From Thermus amyloliquefaciens (GTDB lineage Bacteria; Deinococcota; Deinococci; Deinococcales; Thermaceae), in the NCBI RefSeq assembly GCF_000744885.1, contig NZ_JQMV01000003.1:620001-684000 (forward strand): DNA of 64,000 bases, in the 5' to 3' direction. Below, piece by piece: positions 34,993-44,567 of the stretch (position 1 is its first letter; every line of letters begins with the position of its first letter). The position numbers were made by a program, and so were the translations under genes. Under the pieces are notes generated by a model, which was given only the letters and a program-made list of their open reading frames with translations, ran no database searches and was not told where the DNA came from.

Positions 34993-36939
34993 ATGGACCG
35001 GATTGAAGGCGTTCTCAAGGAGGAGCGGGTCTTCTATCCCAGCGAAGCCTTCCGCCAGCAGGCCCACATCAAGAGCGAGGAGGAGTACCAGCGCCTGTAC
35101 GAGGAAAGCCTAAAGGACCCGGAGGGCTTCTGGGGACGGGTGGCCTCCGAGCTCCACTGGTTCCATCCCTGGCAGAAGGTCTTGGAGGGGGACCTGCCCC
35201 ACCCCAAGTGGTTCGTGGGGGGCAGGACCAACCTCGCCTACAACGCCCTGGACCGCCACGTGGCCACCTGGCGCCGCAACAAGGCGGCCCTCATCTGGGA
35301 GGGGGAACCGGGGGAGGAGAGGGTCCTCACCTACCACGACCTCTGGCGGGAGGTGCAGAAGTTTGCCAACGTTCTGAAGCGCCTGGGGGTCAAGAAGGGA
35401 GACCGGGTCACCATCTACCTGCCCATGATCCCCGAGGCGGCCATCGCCATGCTGGCCTGCACCCGCATCGGGGCCATCCACTCCGTGGTCTTCGGCGGTT
35501 TCTCCAGCGGGGCCCTGGCCGAGCGCATCCGGGACGCGGAGGCCAAGGTGCTCATCACCGCGGACGGGGGCTACCGCCGCGGGCAGGTGGTGCCCCTGAA
35601 GCAAAACGCGGACGAGGCCCTGCGGGAGGTCTCCAGCGTGGAGCACGTGGTGGTGGTGCGCCGCACCGGGGAGGAGGTGCCCTGGACCCCGGGCCGGGAC
35701 CACTGGTGGCACGAGCTCATGGAGGCGGCCTCCGACCGCTGCGAGGCGGAGCCCATGGAGGCGGAGGAGCCCCTTTTCATCCTTTACACCTCTGGCTCCA
35801 CGGGGAAGCCCAAGGGGGTCCTGCACACCCTGGGCGGCTACATGACCTACGTCTACCTCACCACCAAGCTGGTCTTTGACCTGAAGGACGAGGATGTGTA
35901 CTGGTGCACCGCGGACGTGGGCTGGATCACCGGCCACTCCTACGTGGTCTACGGGCCCCTTTTGAACGGGGCCACCACGGTGATGTACGAGGGGGCCCCC
36001 AACTGGCCCGAGCCTGACCGCTTCTGGCAGATCGTGGACAAGTACGGGGTGAACATCCTCTATACCGCTCCCACCGCCATCCGGGCCTTTATGAAGTGGG
36101 GGGAGGGCTGGCCCCTGAAGCACCGGCTGGACTCCTTGCGCCTCCTTGGCACCGTGGGGGAGCCCATCAACCCCGAGGCCTGGCTTTGGTACTACCAGGT
36201 GATCGGCAAGGGGCGGTGCCCCATCGTGGACACCTGGTGGCAGACGGAGACCGGGGGCATCATGATCACCACCCTGCCCGGGGCCCACCCCATGAAGCCG
36301 GGGCATGCGGGCAAACCCTTCTTTGGGGTGAAGCCGGAGATCCTGGACGCGGAGCACAAGCCCGTGGAGAATCCGGATGAGGGTGGTCACCTTTGCATCA
36401 CCCGTCCCTGGCCCAGCATGCTCCGCACCGTCTGGGGGGACCCTGACCGCTTCCTGCAACAGTACTTCAGCCAGCATCCCGGCAACTACTTCACCGGGGA
36501 TGGGGCCAGGCGGGATAAGGACGGGTACTACCTCATCCTGGGCCGGGTGGACGACGTCTTGAACGTGGCCGGGCACCGGCTGGGCACCATGGAGATTGAG
36601 TCCGCCTTGGTGTCCCATCCCGCGGTGGCCGAGGCGGCGGTGGTGGGCCGCCCCGATCCCTTGAAGGGGGAGGCCATCGTGGCCTTCGTGACCCTCAAGG
36701 AGGGCCATGCGCCTTCTGAGTCCCTGCGGGATGAGATCAAGGCCCACGTGGCCAAGGTGATCGGTCCCATCGCCCGGCCCGACGAGGTGCGCTTCACGGA
36801 TGCCCTGCCCAAGACCCGCTCCGGCAAGATCATGCGCCGCCTCCTGCGGCAGATCGCCGCCGGGGAGAAGGAGATCAAGGGGGATACCTCCACCCTCGAG
36901 GACCGGTCGGTGGTGGAGCGCCTCAAGGAAGGGGCCTGA
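34993..36939 (+). CDS. acs: Acetyl-CoA synthetase
   Basis: 648 residues, the canonical length. Makes acetyl-CoA from acetate, ATP and CoA through acetyl-AMP. N-terminal ACS domain, [12 protein letters not shown]-loop (near 263), [10 protein letters not shown] acetate-pocket motif, [27 protein letters not shown] hinge and Lys612 in RSGKIMRR, the residue acetylated in bacterial Acs. Divergent from the IclR-ACS fusion and ended by a strong bidirectional hairpin. Confidence 0.96.
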   Translation: MDRIEGVLKEERVFYPSEAFRQQAHIKSEEEYQRLYEESLKDPEGFWGRVASELHWFHPWQKVLEGDLPHPKWFVGGRTNLAYNALDRHVATWRRNKAALIWEGEPGEERVLTYHDLWREVQKFANVLKRLGVKKGDRVTIYLPMIPEAAIAMLACTRIGAIHSVVFGGFSSGALAERIRDAEAKVLITADGGYRRGQVVPLKQNADEALREVSSVEHVVVVRRTGEEVPWTPGRDHWWHELMEAASDRCEAEPMEAEEPLFILYTSGSTGKPKGVLHTLGGYMTYVYLTTKLVFDLKDEDVYWCTADVGWITGHSYVVYGPLLNGATTVMYEGAPNWPEPDRFWQIVDKYGVNILYTAPTAIRAFMKWGEGWPLKHRLDSLRLLGTVGEPINPEAWLWYYQVIGKGRCPIVDTWWQTETGGIMITTLPGAHPMKPGHAGKPFFGVKPEILDAEHKPVENPDEGGHLCITRPWPSMLRTVWGDPDRFLQQYFSQHPGNYFTGDGARRDKDGYYLILGRVDDVLNVAGHRLGTMEIESALVSHPAVAEAAVVGRPDPLKGEAIVAFVTLKEGHAPSESLRDEIKAHVAKVIGPIARPDEVRFTDALPKTRSGKIMRRLLRQIAAGEKEIKGDTSTLEDRSVVERLKEGA

Positions 36940-36951
36940 CCCTTCGGGGGC

Positions 36952-36981
36952 AAGGGGGGCCGGGGATCCCCGGCCCCCCTT
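36952..36981. terminator. Bidirectional terminator between acs and SnoaL-like gene
   Basis: Perfect 30-bp palindrome of A/G-C blocks with GGTTTT on the plus side; serves the two convergent genes. Confidence 0.85.
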
Positions 36982-37001
36982 GGGTTTTGCGGGGGGCCTG
37001 G

Positions 37002-37388
37002 CTACTGGGCCGGGCTCTTGTGCACGTGAACCACCTTCCACCCCTCAGGGAAGCGCACCGCCACCCGGCTTTCGTTCACCGTCCGGTGCTTAAGCCCCCC
37101 CTCCTCCTCCACGGTGAGGAGGAGGGTGTAGGTGAAGATGGCCACGTCCCCGTAACGCTGGAGGCGCTTTTCCAAGAGGTCAATCCGGTAGGGCCTGCCC
37201 CCCGTGGCAAAGCGGCGCTCCGTCATGTAGAGGTGGAAGGGGAGGCCGTCCAGCCGGTGCGGGGTCACGAACCACTCGTAAAGGGAGAGCTCCTCGTGGG
37301 TGGTGGCCCGGTAGCCCTCAGGATCCCCCTCATAGATGCTCCTTAGGTGCCTTTCCAGAAAATCCCAGAGTTCCGCTTCGCCTTCCAT
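37002..37388 (-). CDS. SnoaL/CaMKII-association-like protein
   Basis: 128 residues with an NTF2-like look: an opening helix (ELWDFLERHLRSIYEGD), then alternating strands ending GWKVVHVHKSPAQ, typical of SnoaL-like or CaMKII-association domains. It may bind a small ligand or oligomerise; function unknown. The ATG after AGGAGGTGGGG is preferred to a GTG two codons upstream. It converges on acs. Confidence 0.75.
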   Translation of the reverse strand: MEGEAELWDFLERHLRSIYEGDPEGYRATTHEELSLYEWFVTPHRLDGLPFHLYMTERRFATGGRPYRIDLLEKRLQRYGDVAIFTYTLLLTVEEEGGLKHRTVNESRVAVRFPEGWKVVHVHKSPAQ

Positions 37389-37474
37389 CCCCACCTCCTC
37401 CTTAGCCCTTTCCGCGGATACCTAGGAGCGCGGGTTGCGGGCTTGGGTGATCCGCCGTGATGGTCCCGGGGCCT

Positions 37475-37501
37475 CCGCCGTGGCTTGGGCCACACGGGGT
37501 A
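37475..37501. repeat. Dispersed palindromic repeat, copy 2
   Basis: Core GTGGCTTGGGCCAC near 37480 with flanking C-rich and G-rich arms. It lies in the 151-bp gap between the SnoaL-like and mutase genes, which holds no gene. Confidence 0.45.
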
Positions 37502-37539
37502 GCCAAGAAGGTGCCTTTTCCCGCCCTGGCGGGGCCTTC

Positions 37540-39084
37540 TCACCTCCCAGGTTGGTACTCCCCCCACTCCTCCCTCAAGACCCCACAGACCTCCCCCAAG
37601 GTGGCCCGGCGGCGGAAGGCCTCGAGGACGTAGGGGAAGAGGTTCTCCTCCCCCCTGGCGGCCTGGCGCAACCTTTCCAGGCCCACCCGCACGCTTTCCC
37701 CGTCCCGCTTGGCCTTGAACTCCGCCAGTTCCCGCTTGCGCCTTTCGTGGAGCTCGGGGTCGATGCGCTGCACCGGGGTGGGCTCGTTGAGGGGGCTTTG
37801 GGGGTCGGCGAAGCGGTTCACCCCCACGATGATGCGCTTCCCCTCCTCCACCTCCTTCTGGAACTGCCAAGCGGATTCCTCGAGGGCCCGCTGGAAATAC
37901 CCCGCCTCCACCGCGGCCACCGCCCCCCCCAGGGCGTCGATCTCCCGGATGAGCCTTTCCGCCTCCCGTTCCAGCTCCTCCGTGAGGTGCTCCACGTAGA
38001 AGCTTCCCCCCAGGGGGTCCACCGCCCGGGTCACCCCGCTCTCGTAGGCCAGGATCTGCTGGGTGCGGAGGGCGAGAAGGGCGCTTTTCTCCGTGGGGAG
38101 GCCCAGGGCCTCGTCGTAGGCATTGGTGTGGAGGCTCTGGGTGCCCCCCAGCACCGCCGCCAGGGCCTGGTAGGCGGTGCGCACCACGTTGTTCAAGGGT
38201 TCCTGGGCGGTGAGGGTGGAGCCTCCCGTTTGCGTGTGGAAGCGGAGCATCCAGCTCTTGGGGTCCTTGGCCCCGAACTCCTCCCGCATGATGCGGGCCC
38301 AAAGCCTTCTGGCGGCGCGGAACTTGGCGGCCTCCTCAAAGATATCCCCGTGGGCGGCGAAGAAGAAGGAGAGCCTGGGGGCGAACTCGTCCACCTCTAG
38401 GCCCCGCTCCAGGGCGGCCCGCACGTAGGCCTTGCCGTCCGCCAGGGTGAAGGCGATCTCCTGGGCGGCGGTGGAGCCCGCCTCGCGGATGTGGTAGCCG
38501 GAGATGGAGATGGTGTTCCACCTGGGCACGTGGCGGGCGCAGAACTCAAAGATGTCGGTCACCAGGCGCATGGAGGGCCCTGGAGGGTAGATGTAGGTGC
38601 CCCGGGCGAAGTACTCCTTGAGGATGTCGTTTTGCACGGTGCCGGAGACCTTGTCCCAGGAAACCCCCTGGGCCTCCGCCACCAGGAGGTAGAGGGCCAG
38701 GAGCATCATGGCGGGGGCGTTGATGGTCATGCTGGTGGAAACCCGGTCCAAGGGGATGCCCTCGAAAAGCTTTTGCATGTCCTCCAGGGTGGCGATGGAC
38801 ACCCCCACCCGGCCCACCTCCCCCACGCTCATGGGGTGGTCGGGATCCAGGCCCAGCTGGGTGGGCAGGTCAAAGGCCACGCTTAGGCCCGTCTGGCCCT
38901 GGGCCAGGAGGTATCGGTAGCGGGCGTTGGACTCCTCCGCGGTGGAGAAGCCCGCATACTGGCGCATGGTCCAGAGCCTGTCCAGGTACATCCGGGGGTA
39001 GATGCCCCGGGTAAAGGGATACTCCCCAGGGCGGCCCAGCTTTTCCCGGTAACCTTCGGGCAGGGATTCAAAGAGGCCTTCCAT
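37540..39084 (-). CDS. Methylmalonyl-CoA mutase, catalytic large-domain subunit
   Basis: 514 residues covering only the TIM-barrel substrate domain; the C-terminal cobalamin-binding domain is absent, so a separate small B12 subunit must exist elsewhere. Motifs: [44 protein letters not shown] and [16 protein letters not shown]. It interconverts methylmalonyl- and succinyl-CoA, which would let propionyl-CoA enter the TCA cycle, fitting the acyl-CoA synthetases nearby (inference). A 45-residue membrane ORF is 9 bases upstream. Confidence 0.92.
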   Translation of the reverse strand: MEGLFESLPEGYREKLGRPGEYPFTRGIYPRMYLDRLWTMRQYAGFSTAEESNARYRYLLAQGQTGLSVAFDLPTQLGLDPDHPMSVGEVGRVGVSIATLEDMQKLFEGIPLDRVSTSMTINAPAMMLLALYLLVAEAQGVSWDKVSGTVQNDILKEYFARGTYIYPPGPSMRLVTDIFEFCARHVPRWNTISISGYHIREAGSTAAQEIAFTLADGKAYVRAALERGLEVDEFAPRLSFFFAAHGDIFEEAAKFRAARRLWARIMREEFGAKDPKSWMLRFHTQTGGSTLTAQEPLNNVVRTAYQALAAVLGGTQSLHTNAYDEALGLPTEKSALLALRTQQILAYESGVTRAVDPLGGSFYVEHLTEELEREAERLIREIDALGGAVAAVEAGYFQRALEESAWQFQKEVEEGKRIIVGVNRFADPQSPLNEPTPVQRIDPELHERRKRELAEFKAKRDGESVRVGLERLRQAARGEENLFPYVLEAFRRRATLGEVCGVLREEWGEYQPGR

Positions 39085-39093
39085 GCCCTAGTT

Positions 39094-39231
39094 TTACAGG
39101 AAAATCCGCACGAGGAAAAGGAAGAGGAAGAGGACCCCGAAAAGCAAGAGGAGGGGCGGCAGCAGCAGGCTGTACATGGCCAGCACCAGGGCCAGGAAGT
39201 CCTTCCAGTCAGGCTTGATCTCCCCCTTCAT
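39094..39231 (-). CDS. Small membrane protein before mutase gene
   Basis: 45 residues starting MKGEIKPDWKDFLALVLA, then a strongly hydrophobic leucine/phenylalanine stretch (about 12-44) forming one or two helices. The start lies 6 bases after TAGGCT, a leaderless layout. No known family. It would be the first gene of the mutase transcript. Confidence 0.6.
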   Translation of the reverse strand: MKGEIKPDWKDFLALVLAMYSLLLPPLLLLFGVLFLFLFLVRIFL

Positions 39232-39308
39232 CCCTTTAGCCTACCCCTTTGGGGCGTGGCGATGGGGGGGCAAGGCTTTACCCGTGGATAGCTATTGCCG
39301 GTGTTTGC

Positions 39309-39314
39309 TAGGAT
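39309..39314 (+). promoter_or_regulatory. Leaderless -10 box of HxlR-min operon
   Basis: TAGGAT, 6 bases before the ATG. Confidence 0.5.
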
Positions 39315-39320
39315 TGGGCC

Positions 39321-39629
39321 ATGGCCCTCTCCAAGAACACCCGCAAGATGCTCAAGGTGTTGGCACGGCGCGGGGCGCCGGAGGTGCTCTTCGCCCTAAG
39401 CCGCGGAACCTCCCGCTTTTCCGACCTGGAGTCCTTCCTGGGCCTTTCCCCTCGGACCTTGGCGGAGCGGCTTCGGGAGCTCCACCTTCTGGGGTTCGTC
39501 CAGCGGCAGGCCTACCCTGAGGTGCCCCCCCGGGTAGAATACCTCTTGACCCCGCGGGGCAAGCGGGTTTTGGAATTTTTGGGCGAGTTGGATGCGATAT
39601 TGGATGTGGTACAGGAGGGGAAGCGGTGA
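39321..39629 (+). CDS. HxlR-family winged-helix regulator
   Basis: 102 residues, a single winged helix of HxlR type: LFALSRGTSRFSDLESFLG, LSPRTLAERLRELHLLGFV and a wing ending RVEYLLTPRGKRVLEFL. The family's usual N-terminal sensing Cys is absent. Its stop overlaps the minD GTG (GTGA), so it is tied to cell-division genes, an uncommon partner for this family. Its target is unknown. Confidence 0.88.
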   Translation: MALSKNTRKMLKVLARRGAPEVLFALSRGTSRFSDLESFLGLSPRTLAERLRELHLLGFVQRQAYPEVPPRVEYLLTPRGKRVLEFLGELDAILDVVQEGKR

Positions 39630-40429
39630 AAGCTAGAGCCATCGTGGTGACGTCGGGCAAGGGGGGCGTGGGGAAGACCACCACCACCGCCAACCTGGGG
39701 GCGGCCTTGGCCAAGCTGGGGGAGAAGGTGGCGGTGGTGGACGTGGACGTGGGCCTCCGCAACCTGGATGTGGTCATGGGCCTCGAGGGCCGGGTGGTCT
39801 TTGACCTCATCGACGTGCTGGAGGGGCGGGCCAAGGTGCGCCAGGCCCTGATCCGGGACAAGCGCGTGGAGAACCTCTTCCTCCTCCCCGCCTCCCAGAC
39901 CAAGGACAAGGAGGCCCTGGACCCCGCCAGGTTCCGGGAGCTGGTACACCACCTTTTGACGGAGGAGGGCTTTGACCGGGTGCTCATAGATTCCCCCGCC
40001 GGCATTGAGAAGGGTTTCCAGACCGCCGCCACCCCGGCGGAAGGGGCCTTGGTGGTGGTGAACCCGGAGGTGAGTAGCGTCCGCGACGCTGACCGCATCA
40101 TCGGCCTGCTCGAGGCCCGGGAGATCCGGGAAAACTTCCTCATCATCAACCGCTTGAGGCCCAAGATGGTGGCCCGGGGGGACATGCTCTCCGTGGAGGA
40201 CGTGGTGGAGATCCTGGGGCTTAAGCCCATCGGCATCATCCCCGAGGACGAGCAGGTGCTCATCTCCACCAACCAGGGGGAGCCCTTGGTGCTTAAAGGG
40301 ACGAGCCCAGCCGCCATCGCTTACATGGAGACCGCCCGCAGGATCCGCGGGGAGGAGGTACCCTTCCGCAACCTGGAGGAGGCCCAGGGGCTTTTGTCGG
40401 TGATCCGTAGGCTCTTCGGAGGTCGCTGA
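39626..40429 (+). CDS. minD: Septum site-determining protein MinD
   Basis: 267-residue deviant Walker ATPase (SGKGGVGKTTTTANLG at the start; VVDVDVGLRNLDVVMGLE; IDSPAGIEKGF) with a C-terminal amphipathic helix (GLLSVIRRLFGG) that would bind the membrane. With MinC and MinE it places the division septum. The GTG start overlaps the HxlR stop; minE overlaps by one base. Confidence 0.96.
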   Translation: MKARAIVVTSGKGGVGKTTTTANLGAALAKLGEKVAVVDVDVGLRNLDVVMGLEGRVVFDLIDVLEGRAKVRQALIRDKRVENLFLLPASQTKDKEALDPARFRELVHHLLTEEGFDRVLIDSPAGIEKGFQTAATPAEGALVVVNPEVSSVRDADRIIGLLEAREIRENFLIINRLRPKMVARGDMLSVEDVVEILGLKPIGIIPEDEQVLISTNQGEPLVLKGTSPAAIAYMETARRIRGEEVPFRNLEEAQGLLSVIRRLFGGR

Positions 40430-40650
40430 TGTGGTGGCGGAGGAAGAGCAAGGAGAAGGCCAAGGAAAGGCTCAAGCTGGTGCTGGCCTACGACCGGGCC
40501 AAGCTTTCCCCGGGCCTGGTGGAGAACCTGAAGCGGGACCTTCTGGAGGTGCTCCGCCGCTACTTCCCCGCCCAGGAGGAGGGGCTTTCCGTGGCCCTGG
40601 AGGAGCGGGGGGAGAAGATGGTCCTGATCGCCGATATTCCCCTACGGTAA
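40429..40650 (+). CDS. minE: Cell division topological specificity factor MinE
   Basis: 73 residues, short for MinE (often 80-90). The anti-MinCD helix region KERLKLVLAYDRAKLSP and the topological domain EVLRRYFPAQEE...VALEERGEKMVLIADIPL are present. Stimulates MinD ATPase to set up pole oscillation. No minC is found in this window. Confidence 0.93.
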   Translation: MWWRRKSKEKAKERLKLVLAYDRAKLSPGLVENLKRDLLEVLRRYFPAQEEGLSVALEERGEKMVLIADIPLR

Positions 40651-40656
40651 AAACCC

Positions 40657-41736
40657 ATGGTCCTCCGCCGCCCAAACCTCTTGGCCTACGACTGGGGCCT
40701 GATTCTCCTGGCGGTAACCATCGCCGTTTTGGGGCTTTTCAACCTGCGAAGCGCCGCCCCTGAGCCTGGCCTTTTGAGCCGCCAGCTTTTGGCCTTCGGC
40801 CTGGGCCTCCTCCTGGCGGTGGGGGTGCAGTTCTTTTCCCGCCGCCAGGTCTTCGCCCTGGCCTACCCCCTTTACGCCCTTTCCCTTCTCCTTTTGGTGG
40901 CCGTGCTGGCCTTTGGTCGGGAGATCAACGGGGCCAAGGCCTGGTTCGTCCTGGGACCCTTGCAGTTCCAGCCCCTGGAGCTGGCCAAGCTGGGCCTCAT
41001 CCTGGCCTTGGCCCGGCTTCTGGAGGCCCGGGAGGTGCGCCGGGTTTCGGATTATCTCCTGCCCGGCCTCCTGACGGCACCCGTGGTCCTGCTCCTCCTC
41101 CTCCAGCCGGACCTGGGGGGGAGCCTGGTGGTGCTCTTTGGCGTCTTTGCCGTCCTCTTTGTGCGGGGCCTGCCCTGGAGGCACCTTTGGGTGGGCGTTC
41201 TCGCCCTGGTGCTCCTGGTGCCCACCGTGGTCTGGCCCAACCTCAAGCCCTACCAGCGGGAGCGGGTCCTCATCGTCTTGGACCCCTACCGGGACCCCCT
41301 GGGCCAGGGCTTTCAGGTGATCCAGTCCACCATCGCCATCGGCTCCGGAGGGCTTTTCGGCAAAGGGTATGGCCAGGGTACCCAAACCCAGCTGGGCTTT
41401 GTCCCCTTCCGCCACACGGACTTCGTCTTCGCCGTTTTTGCGGAGGAGTGGGGGTTTGTGGGTTCGCTGGCCCTCCTGGGGCTTTACGCCCTCCTCCTGG
41501 TGCGGCTCTTGGCCATGGCCTTGGAGTGCCCCCGGCTTGCCGACCGCCTCTTCCTGGCCGGGGTGGGGGGGATGCTGGGCTTCCAGGTGGTGGTGAACCT
41601 GGGGGTGGCGTTGGGGGTAATGCCGGTGACGGGCTTAACCCTCCCCCTTTTCTCCTACGGGGGTTCCAGCCTCATGGCCACCCTCCTTTCCCTGGGGCTG
41701 GTCCTTTTGGTGCACCGGGACCGGGCTGCGCCCTGA
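40657..41736 (+). CDS. rodA: Rod shape-determining SEDS protein RodA
   Basis: 359 residues with about ten membrane helices. SEDS-family peptidoglycan polymerase that extends the cell wall of rods together with PBP2. Seen: GREINGAKAWFVLGPLQFQP, the catalytic-loop region RVLIVLDPYRDPLGQGFQ, GSGGLFGKGYGQGTQ, FVPFRHTDFVFAVFAEEWG and TLPLFSYGGSSLMA. It is 6 bases after minE, so rod growth and septum placement share one transcript. Confidence 0.94.
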   Translation: MVLRRPNLLAYDWGLILLAVTIAVLGLFNLRSAAPEPGLLSRQLLAFGLGLLLAVGVQFFSRRQVFALAYPLYALSLLLLVAVLAFGREINGAKAWFVLGPLQFQPLELAKLGLILALARLLEAREVRRVSDYLLPGLLTAPVVLLLLLQPDLGGSLVVLFGVFAVLFVRGLPWRHLWVGVLALVLLVPTVVWPNLKPYQRERVLIVLDPYRDPLGQGFQVIQSTIAIGSGGLFGKGYGQGTQTQLGFVPFRHTDFVFAVFAEEWGFVGSLALLGLYALLLVRLLAMALECPRLADRLFLAGVGGMLGFQVVVNLGVALGVMPVTGLTLPLFSYGGSSLMATLLSLGLVLLVHRDRAAP

Positions 41737-41770
41737 GTACCCCTTCGTGGCTTGCGCCGCCTTGGGGCTC
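41737..41770. repeat. Dispersed palindromic repeat, copy 3
   Basis: GTACCCC...GTGGCTTGCGCCGC...GGGGCTC directly after the rodA stop codon. An imperfect hairpin that could end transcription. Confidence 0.5.
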
Positions 41771-41832
41771 CAGAAAAACCTCGTTAGCTACGGCTCTTTC
41801 CTTCTGGAGGTGGCGGCTCCCTGAGGGGTGCC

Positions 41833-41860
41833 TTGCCCTAGAGGGCGCGCCTGCTAAACT
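41833..41860 (+). promoter_or_regulatory. Promoter of potABCD
   Basis: -35 TTGCCC (41833-41838), 16-bp spacer, -10 TAAACT (41855-41860), 7 bases before the GTG. Confidence 0.6.
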
Positions 41861-41867
41861 GGGCCCC

Positions 41868-42938
41868 GTGGCCGGGGATGTGTTGGTGCGCCTGTCCGGG
41901 GTTAGGAAGAGCTTTGGCGGCGTGATGGCCCTGGATGGGGTGGACCTCGAGGTGCACCGGGGGGAGTTCTTCAGCCTCCTGGGCCCTTCGGGATGCGGCA
42001 AGACCACCCTTCTTAGGCTTCTCGCCGGGTTTGACACCCCGGATGCGGGAAGGATTGAGATCGCGGGCAAGGACATGGCCGGGGTGCCCCCCTACGACCG
42101 TCCGGTGAACACCGTCTTCCAGAACTACGCCCTCTTCCCCCACATGACCGTGGAGGGGAACGTGGCCTTTGGCCTGCGCATGAAGGGCCTCCCCGGGGGG
42201 GAGGTTCGCCGCAAGGTGGCCTGGGCCCTGGAGTTGGTGGACCTCCTGGGCCTGGAGAAACGCTACCCCCGGGAGCTTTCCGGCGGGCAGAGGCAACGGG
42301 TGGCCCTGGCCCGGGCCTTGGTGCTGGAGCCCCAGGTGCTCCTGTTGGACGAGCCCCTTTCCGCCCTGGACCTGAAGCTGCGCCAGGAGCTTAGGGTGGA
42401 GCTCATGCAGCTTCAGCGGAGGCTTGGCACCACCTTCATCTTCGTCACCCACGACCAGGAGGAGGCCCTGGTCATGTCCGACCGGATCGCGGTGATGCGC
42501 TCGGGAAGGATTGAGCAGGTGGGCCTGCCCGACGAGGTCTATGAGCGGCCTAAAAACCGCTTCGTGGCGGATTTCCTGGGCCGTTCCAACCTCCTCCCCG
42601 CCAGGCCCCATCCCATGGGGGCGGAGACCCCTTTGGGCCCCTTGCGGCTTCGGGAGCCCCTAGCCCGGGAGGCTTTACTGGTGATCCGGCCCGAGAAGAT
42701 CCGCCTCTACCCTTTGGGGAACGGGGCCCCCGCGCGGGACAACCTGGTGCGGGCCAAGGTGGAGGAGATCGTCTACACGGGGGCGGAGAACCAGTACTAC
42801 CTGCGGGCTGGGGAGGTGCGGCTTCTGGCCTACACGCTGAACCAGGACCTGCAGGAGCCTGGTGCCGAGGAGTTTGCCTATGGGGAGGAGGTGCTCTGCT
42901 ACCTTCCCCCGGAAAACCTGGTGGTGCTCCATGAATGA
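41868..42938 (+). CDS. potA: Spermidine/putrescine ABC transporter ATPase
   Basis: 356 residues. Walker A GPSGCGKTT, Q-loop FQNYALFPH, signature LSGGQRQRVALARAL, Walker B VLLLDEPLSALD, then a TOBE-like C-terminal domain (about 250-350). Powers polyamine import with PotB, PotC and PotD. The GTG start is set by the -10 box; the longer open frame upstream overlaps rodA. It overlaps potB by 8 bp. Confidence 0.94.
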   Translation: MAGDVLVRLSGVRKSFGGVMALDGVDLEVHRGEFFSLLGPSGCGKTTLLRLLAGFDTPDAGRIEIAGKDMAGVPPYDRPVNTVFQNYALFPHMTVEGNVAFGLRMKGLPGGEVRRKVAWALELVDLLGLEKRYPRELSGGQRQRVALARALVLEPQVLLLDEPLSALDLKLRQELRVELMQLQRRLGTTFIFVTHDQEEALVMSDRIAVMRSGRIEQVGLPDEVYERPKNRFVADFLGRSNLLPARPHPMGAETPLGPLRLREPLAREALLVIRPEKIRLYPLGNGAPARDNLVRAKVEEIVYTGAENQYYLRAGEVRLLAYTLNQDLQEPGAEEFAYGEEVLCYLPPENLVVLHE

Positions 42939-43791
42939 GGCGGCTACCCCCTGGCAACGCGCCTTCCGGGTCCTGGTGACGGTGGGCCCCGGGGGGCTAT
43001 GGTTGGTGCTCTTCGTGCTCCTCCCCACCCTTTTGGTCCTCCTGGCCTCCTTCCTCAGCCGGGGGCCTTATGGGGAGCTCACCGGGCCCTGGGGCTTCCA
43101 CAACTACGCCAAGCTCCTTCGCCCCGTCTACCTCGAGGCCTTCGCCCAAAGCATTCTCGTGGGGGTTCTGGCCACCTTCTTCTCCGCCTTGCTGGGCTAC
43201 CCCCTGGCCTTTTACATCGCCCGCCACCCGAGGCGGGATCTCCTCCTCTTCCTCCTTCTCCTTCCCTTCCTCACCAACTTCCTCATCCGGGTCTACGCCT
43301 GGCTTCTCCTCCTGCAACGGGAGGGCCCGGTGAACGCCCTCCTGGGGGCCCTTGGCCTCGGTCCTTTGGCCCTTTATCCCTCCTTCCTGGCGGTGCTCTT
43401 GGCCACGGTGTACACCTTCTTGCCCTTTTTTGTCCTGCCGGTGTACGCCAGCGTGGAGCGGCTGGACTGGCAGCTACTGGAGGCGGCCTACGACCTGGGG
43501 GCAAGGCCCGTTAAGGCCTTTTTGCATGCGGTCTTGCCCCAGACCTACCCCGGGCTTTTTGCGGGGAGCGTGCTGGTCTTCATCCCCGCCATGGGCACCT
43601 TCGTAGTGGCGGACCTCCTGGGGGCAGGGCGGGTGGTCTTGATTGGGAACCTAATCCAGCAGCAGTTTGGCATCACCCGGGACTGGCCTTTTGGGGCTGC
43701 GCTCAGCGTGTTCCTGATGGGGTTTGTGCTTCTTTCCCTTTACCTTTACGCCCGCTTGCAGGGGGAAAGGGGGCTAAAGGACCTGGTATGA
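42931..43791 (+). CDS. potB: Spermidine/putrescine ABC transporter permease
   Basis: 286 residues with six membrane helices and the EAA loop region (LLEAAYDLGARPVKAFLHAVLP). One of two inner-membrane permeases of the polyamine importer. The ATG (MNEAATPW) overlaps the potA stop; it overlaps potC by 4 bp. Confidence 0.94.
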   Translation: MNEAATPWQRAFRVLVTVGPGGLWLVLFVLLPTLLVLLASFLSRGPYGELTGPWGFHNYAKLLRPVYLEAFAQSILVGVLATFFSALLGYPLAFYIARHPRRDLLLFLLLLPFLTNFLIRVYAWLLLLQREGPVNALLGALGLGPLALYPSFLAVLLATVYTFLPFFVLPVYASVERLDWQLLEAAYDLGARPVKAFLHAVLPQTYPGLFAGSVLVFIPAMGTFVVADLLGAGRVVLIGNLIQQQFGITRDWPFGAALSVFLMGFVLLSLYLYARLQGERGLKDLV

Positions 43792-44567
43792 GAAGGCTCC
43801 TTACCCTCCACGCCTTCCTGGTCTACCTCTTCCTCTACCTGCCCATCTTGGTGATCGTGGCCCTTTCCTTCAACGAAAGCCGCCGGGGGGTGCGCTTCAC
43901 CGGGTTTACCCTGGATTGGTACCGGGCCCTTTTCCAGGACCCCCGGGTCCTGGAATACTTCCTGAATACCCTGGTGGTGGCCTTCGTCTCCACCCTGGTG
44001 GCCACCCTTTTGGGCACCCTTCTGGCGGTGGGGCTGGTGCGCTACCGCTTTCCCGGCAAGGGCTTCCTCTCCTACCTCCTCTACATCCCCGTGGTGGTGC
44101 CCGACGTGGTGATGGGGGTATCCCTCCTTCTCCTCTTCGCCGTGGCCCGGGAGGTTTTGGGGTTCCCCCGGCTCTCCCTCCTCACGGTGATCCTGGGGCA
44201 CATCACCTTCCAGGTGGCCTTCGTGACCCTGGTGGTGCGCTCCAGGCTCCTCCTTCTGGACCCGGCCTTGGAGGAGGCCGCCCGCGACCTGGGGGCCCGG
44301 GGCTGGCAGACCTTCTTCCACGTGACCCTGCCCCTGGCCTGGCCGGGGGTGGCGGCGGGGGCCTTCCTGGCCCTCACCCTTTCCCTGGACGACTTCGTGG
44401 TCACCTTCTTCACCGCCGGCCCCGGGGCCACCACCTTGCCCCTTTACATCTATTCCAGCGTAAAGCTGGGGGTGAGCCCCAAGGTGCATGCCCTTTCCAC
44501 CCTGATCATCGGCCTTAGCGCCTTTTTCCTGGCCTTGGGGTATGCTTTGGGCAGGAGGAGGGTATGA
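43788..44567 (+). CDS. potC: Spermidine/putrescine ABC transporter permease
   Basis: 259 residues with six helices and the EAA loop (LEEAARDLGARGWQTFFHVTLPLAWPG region). It includes FNESRRGVRFTGFTLDWY, common in PotC. Pairs with PotB; overlaps potD by 4 bp. Confidence 0.94.
   Translation: MRRLLTLHAFLVYLFLYLPILVIVALSFNESRRGVRFTGFTLDWYRALFQDPRVLEYFLNTLVVAFVSTLVATLLGTLLAVGLVRYRFPGKGFLSYLLYIPVVVPDVVMGVSLLLLFAVAREVLGFPRLSLLTVILGHITFQVAFVTLVVRSRLLLLDPALEEAARDLGARGWQTFFHVTLPLAWPGVAAGAFLALTLSLDDFVVTFFTAGPGATTLPLYIYSSVKLGVSPKVHALSTLIIGLSAFFLALGYALGRRRV

Noticed and set aside
35110-37041. 643-codon minus-strand frame opposite acs
   Set aside because: Antisense to a canonical acs; low-complexity translation.
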